The notes beneath the pieces are model-generated. The model was not told the origin of the DNA and searched no databases. It was given only the letters and a program-made list of their open reading frames with translations. A DNA stretch of 9,321 bases from Bacteroidales bacterium (GTDB lineage: Bacteria; Bacteroidota; Bacteroidia; Bacteroidales; Paludibacteraceae): positions 1-9,321 of the forward strand of contig CAAFXN010000205.1 of the NCBI GenBank assembly GCA_900766775.1, given 5' to 3'. The translations under genes and the position numbers were made by a program. Positions 6,901 through 9,321 of this stretch are shown here, piece by piece; the stretch's first letter is position 1, and every line of letters begins with the position of its first letter.

Positions 6901-9321
6901 TTATTCGGATATTGCGATTTTGGATAATGTACATATAGGACCTGCCGCGACCTGCCATCAGGTGGTAGATTTGGCGGTATCATCCATCTCAGCGCATACG
7001 GCAAGTTTGACATGGTCCACTACGGCATCTGAGTCGGAGTTTATCCTATTCGACAAGCGTTGGGATGGTGGTACGGACAGGGAACCCGTGTTGCGGCAGG
7101 TGGTGCAAGGAACCAATATCGATTTGACTTCGCTGCAAAACAGTACGGACTATTTCGCGTATGTGCGTCCGATTTGCGGCGCGGGCGATACTGCCATTTG
7201 GTCGGCACACACTCGTATGAAGACGCTGATTGGTATTCCCTATGAAGAGCCTGTGGAGCGTACTACGAAACTGAAAACCGAGGGTTGGAAAGTCTATTCG
7301 GGCAATGCGCTGGGCACCGAAACGTTTGATGTTACGCCGATGTCGTATAGCACTGCTTCGTATGCTTGGCAGGTGGCATCTACGGAGCAAATGTCGCGGT
7401 TGAACGGTATGTCGGAATATGCCCTGCGCGCCGAGAACTACTACGAATACAAGACCTTGCTTGTGTCACCGGATATAGAGATTGAGCATACGGAGTATGA
7501 CAATGCACGGCTCAGTTTCCTGATGGCGCGAACGCATACCTACAATAGTTCATGGGATTTAGGGGATGGAGTAAGCCAATCGTTCTACCTGATGATACAG
7601 CGCGCGGACGAGACGATATGGGAGCCTGCAAACGCCTTGGCATCGTGGCGGACAGACGGAAAGGGAGATTATGATTTCAATGCACTGGGGTACGATGCCG
7701 TTCGATACACGTTTAATCTCTCGGAGTATGTGGGCAGTACCATTCGCTTGGGCTTCTTCTCGAAGGCGGAGTTGAACTATGATAATGAGGATTTACATCT
7801 GTGGATTGACAGCTTGTTGCTTACGCAGTTTGAGCCTGTCTGCGTGGGGAATATCCAAATGCAGTTGGGGGAAATAGGGTATAACTCCGTTCATTTGGAT
7901 TTCCAACCATTCTACTCAACGGATACCATTGAGTACCGTGTGGAACGAAACGGGGCAGTGGAAAGAGTAGGGAAGACCGACTCGCTGAAAGTGGATATAG
8001 TAGGTCTGACTCCCGATACCTATTATCGGCTGTATGCTCGCTCGTTGTGCGCTCTGGGGGATACCTCTGCGTGGTATGGTCCGATAGCGTTTACCACCGA
8101 ATGTCTGACCACCGACCAAACCGTCTATACTTTCGATGTTCCGAGCAGCCATCGGTCGTTTGACGGCGGGAGCATGGAGAAATGTTGGTCGGTGATGTAT
8201 GACGATGCTTGGTATGCCCCCTGCATCATGCAGAATAACGGGTATAATAGCATCACTTATTCCCATAGCGGGGAGTATGCCTTGTATTTCCACGACCGCT
8301 ACGACCACAAGAGTACGGTGGTCATGGCACCGATGGAAGAAGACTTAGATACCATTGCGTTGGTATTTTGGGCACGCAGCGGCTATCAGCGCGGTAGCGG
8401 TTCCAGTTACTCGGGGGATAGTTACAACCATGCCATTCAGGTAGGTACCATGACAGACCCCAACGACTTCTCTTCGTTCCAACTCATTCAGACGGTAGCA
8501 CCGGTAAGTATTACCCAATCGCTGAGCACGTATCCGAATAACGGTTGGGAGCAGATTATCGTGCCGCTACGAGGGGCAACGGGCAAGTATGTAGCCCTGC
8601 ATAATCCCGTGAATAAATCCGGCAAGAGCACTTATCTCGCGATAGACGATGTGCAGATTTGCCGTATGCCTTGCGCGTTGGTAAAGAACTTCCGTGTGGA
8701 GCAGGTAACCCACCGAGGGGCTACGCTCCGTTGGGAGTCGGAAGCCGACTCGTTCTTGGTAACGATTGTGGCTGAGCATTTTGAGAAACAATACCCCGCA
8801 AAAGGGGATTCGCTGGTGATAGACGACCTTGTGCCTGACCTGTATTACACAGCAACGATAGTCTCAGTATGCGACAGGGGAACGGGCTTCGCGCAGACGG
8901 CATCCTTCACCACGATACGGGCGATACCTTTCACGGAGGACTTTGCGCTGACGGACTATATGGAGCAGCATGGATGGACACAATGGACGGGGGATATCTT
9001 GAATGGGGGCACCTTATCGAAATCGGTTGTAAAAGATTGGGCATGGACGAACACGGACACAACGGGTATAGCCTCGTCGAAAGTGATGTGGCAGATAGCG
9101 AAAAACGGCTCGAATAGTGTTCCCAAAGAGCAACATACTATTTTGATGTCTCCTGCTATATGGGTGGAGGTTGACGAAGGTGGAGAAGCGTTGTTGTCGT
9201 TCGATTTGTCGCTTACGGCAACGGACAGCACTCGCTGCGAGGGACGCTGGTTTGCTGTGGTTGTATCTACAGACGATGGGGCTACATGGGATATAGCCAA
9301 TGCCATCGTGTGGGATTCTAC
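3923..9321 (+). CDS. Giant modular surface adhesin-like protein (jelly roll/Fn3 repeats), 3' partial
   Basis: One frame runs from ATG 3923 to the window edge without a stop: 1799 codons plus two bases. The start is fixed by a signal peptide, MKKVH then LIFVGMVLATML and likely cleavage after A20 (MQA|EV), behind an A-rich leader with no Shine-Dalgarno site. Residue n starts at base 3920+3n. Jelly-roll modules J1-J7 lie at about 31-190, 298-472, 577-745, 831-1011, 1103-1307, 1395-1584 and from 1667 to the edge. Fn3-like modules F1-F6 lie at 191-292, 474-573, 746-830, 1012-1102, 1308-1394 and 1585-1666. J1, J5 and J7 resemble the cleaved-adhesin/choice-of-anchor-J type seen in gingipain and HagA adhesin regions. 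J2, J3, J4 and J6 form a second type sharing a VGxMxxPxDxSTF signature. No enzyme motif was seen. A T9SS sorting tail is expected beyond the window but is not visible. It is probably surface-exposed and adhesive (inferred). Confidence 0.9.
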   Translation, partial: MKKVHLIFVGMVLATMLMQAEVRYNLAPVGFEEGAIPVAWMQEQREGAVSWIVEGGTGVSLSTPTGAAEGVYRAAIRRPNGSSAHFVTRLISPSFDLTTASMPELVFSHAQVAASGYLDTLRVYYRVDSSSAWKLLQEYVSEIPMWTTEHIKLPADYLHATAYQLAFEVSDALGKGVVLDNIFVHEPSTCRPPLFAMVQPTSEGAYFYFQSNGSGVGSKGTYFDLVISEIELADPDAATASDIAYSKYHFSEQETEVNTLTSNTTYYAYLRTNCEDNATGYTEWVKTEFHTNMRVDVPYIETFNAGDGGDYVTPAGWITGTDIDEISVPFAYVGALYRYREKYSSDTTGFLAFASTHESFQPIMQGQYAYAASPEINANLSQCEVAFDGSAYTWVADGTNDYAAEITVGVMENPQEWSTFEPIKTVKVESSVQFKHFTVSLAGYTGTAKHIALASAASTYNAFYVDNFQVYTPTVRTPEDVVVSNITPTGFDVQATLHGADSWNVKVANRFVSNGNTLKDADCLATVENSKTGSVHVNLPEGAAGSVLTIYVQAQKGGAKSAWAFPITLRVPTEAVPPFEMSFEEGTYSPVPLVSLNNAIHFVSDDLWAPDCIFFPLRSLDGYYPTISSEEPIYEGAHLVLNGVDDYFTLPYISRLDTLELYFRLSATGAGRLAVGVMDNPYDLSTFVSVATFDGNTLGYELCNVPFSSYQGTGHYIAFRAVGSSTNAKVSCNHIDAIRLGEPDCGGMKSLFAVATGTTTGSVDWSVRGKASVDIEVYDVATETMVFSNTYTTSPVTLTNLIPNTVYEVRAHQSCESEANPMTARFRTECAAVTPEQFGIERFNTADDLFCWEVGIYVPASSSSAAAPSVVKDAFFGRVLQMKKNANTETQNYGNSYYAIMPELQVDDIRQWQVMFDAATNVQDTLNVKQLYVGIAFNTTDLSALEVIDTIPLQYAADSTDLRTYAISFDQYEGDYLGRRGKYVVFMISAPEGYSDIAILDNVHIGPAATCHQVVDLAVSSISAHTASLTWSTTASESEFILFDKRWDGGTDREPVLRQVVQGTNIDLTSLQNSTDYFAYVRPICGAGDTAIWSAHTRMKTLIGIPYEEPVERTTKLKTEGWKVYSGNALGTETFDVTPMSYSTASYAWQVASTEQMSRLNGMSEYALRAENYYEYKTLLVSPDIEIEHTEYDNARLSFLMARTHTYNSSWDLGDGVSQSFYLMIQRADETIWEPANALASWRTDGKGDYDFNALGYDAVRYTFNLSEYVGSTIRLGFFSKAELNYDNEDLHLWIDSLLLTQFEPVCVGNIQMQLGEIGYNSVHLDFQPFYSTDTIEYRVERNGAVERVGKTDSLKVDIVGLTPDTYYRLYARSLCALGDTSAWYGPIAFTTECLTTDQTVYTFDVPSSHRSFDGGSMEKCWSVMYDDAWYAPCIMQNNGYNSITYSHSGEYALYFHDRYDHKSTVVMAPMEEDLDTIALVFWARSGYQRGSGSSYSGDSYNHAIQVGTMTDPNDFSSFQLIQTVAPVSITQSLSTYPNNGWEQIIVPLRGATGKYVALHNPVNKSGKSTYLAIDDVQICRMPCALVKNFRVEQVTHRGATLRWESEADSFLVTIVAEHFEKQYPAKGDSLVIDDLVPDLYYTATIVSVCDRGTGFAQTASFTTIRAIPFTEDFALTDYMEQHGWTQWTGDILNGGTLSKSVVKDWAWTNTDTTGIASSKVMWQIAKNGSNSVPKEQHTILMSPAIWVEVDEGGEALLSFDLSLTATDSTRCEGRWFAVVVSTDDGATWDIANAIVWDS
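4013..9321 (+). repeat. Alternating jelly-roll / Fn3 protein repeat array
   Basis: Approximate module bases are J1 4013-4492, F1 4493-4798, J2 4814-5338, F2 5342-5641, J3 5651-6157, F3 6158-6412, J4 6413-6955, F4 6956-7228, J5 7229-7843, F5 7844-8104, J6 8105-8674, F6 8675-8920 and J7 8921 onward. Most J modules end in an [IVL]D-x-[IVL] strand, such as VLDNIFV, YVDNFQV, ILDNVHI and AIDDVQI. The Fn3 modules carry a T-x-Y-x-x-x-[VL]-R-x-x-C type strand (YYAYLRTNC, YFAYVRPIC, YRLYARSLC). The modules are well diverged in DNA, so the array is old. One short exact match, CGGTGGGCGTGATGGA, recurs in J2 and J3 within the shared signature. Confidence 0.8.

Overview
The window looks like part of a Bacteroidota chromosome, most likely Bacteroidales. 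All real genes are on the + strand. They encode exported, very large, beta-rich, cysteine-containing surface proteins with domain types common in that phylum: choice-of-anchor-J/cleaved-adhesin-like jelly rolls, Fn3, PKD and Ig-like domains. The first protein ends in a type IX secretion system (T9SS) type-A-like sorting tail. The starts have A-rich leaders and no Shine-Dalgarno sequence, as is usual in Bacteroidota. The genus cannot be decided from the sequence.

Layout: (1) 1-2663 is the 3' part of a large multidomain adhesin-like gene. It runs from the end of a jelly roll through Fn3, a large jelly-roll-like domain, Ig-like, PKD, two Cys-rich ~50-residue repeats and another Ig-like domain to a C-terminal sorting tail. 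(2) 2670-3644 starts 6 bp after the adhesin stop codon and encodes a 324-residue protein with a signal peptide and about eight predicted transmembrane beta strands, probably a small outer-membrane barrel co-transcribed with the adhesin. (3) 3645-3922 is a 278-bp gap rich in structure. It holds two copies of a small palindrome that differ by a compensated base-pair change, a C-tract that gives a G-quadruplex motif on the minus strand, and a cluster of TTATCCTTCAT repeats running up to the next start codon. (4) 3923-9321 is one uninterrupted reading frame, still open at the window end (at least 1799 residues). It has a signal peptide followed by seven jelly-roll modules (the last cut off) alternating with six Fn3-like modules.

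The two large proteins share the jelly-roll/Fn3 unit and so look like paralogous T9SS cargo. Together with the barrel they form a surface-adhesin locus. No catalytic domain, mobile element, CRISPR array, tRNA or rRNA was found. The points most worth following up are the intergenic element set and the correlated cysteine pairs across the modules of the third gene.
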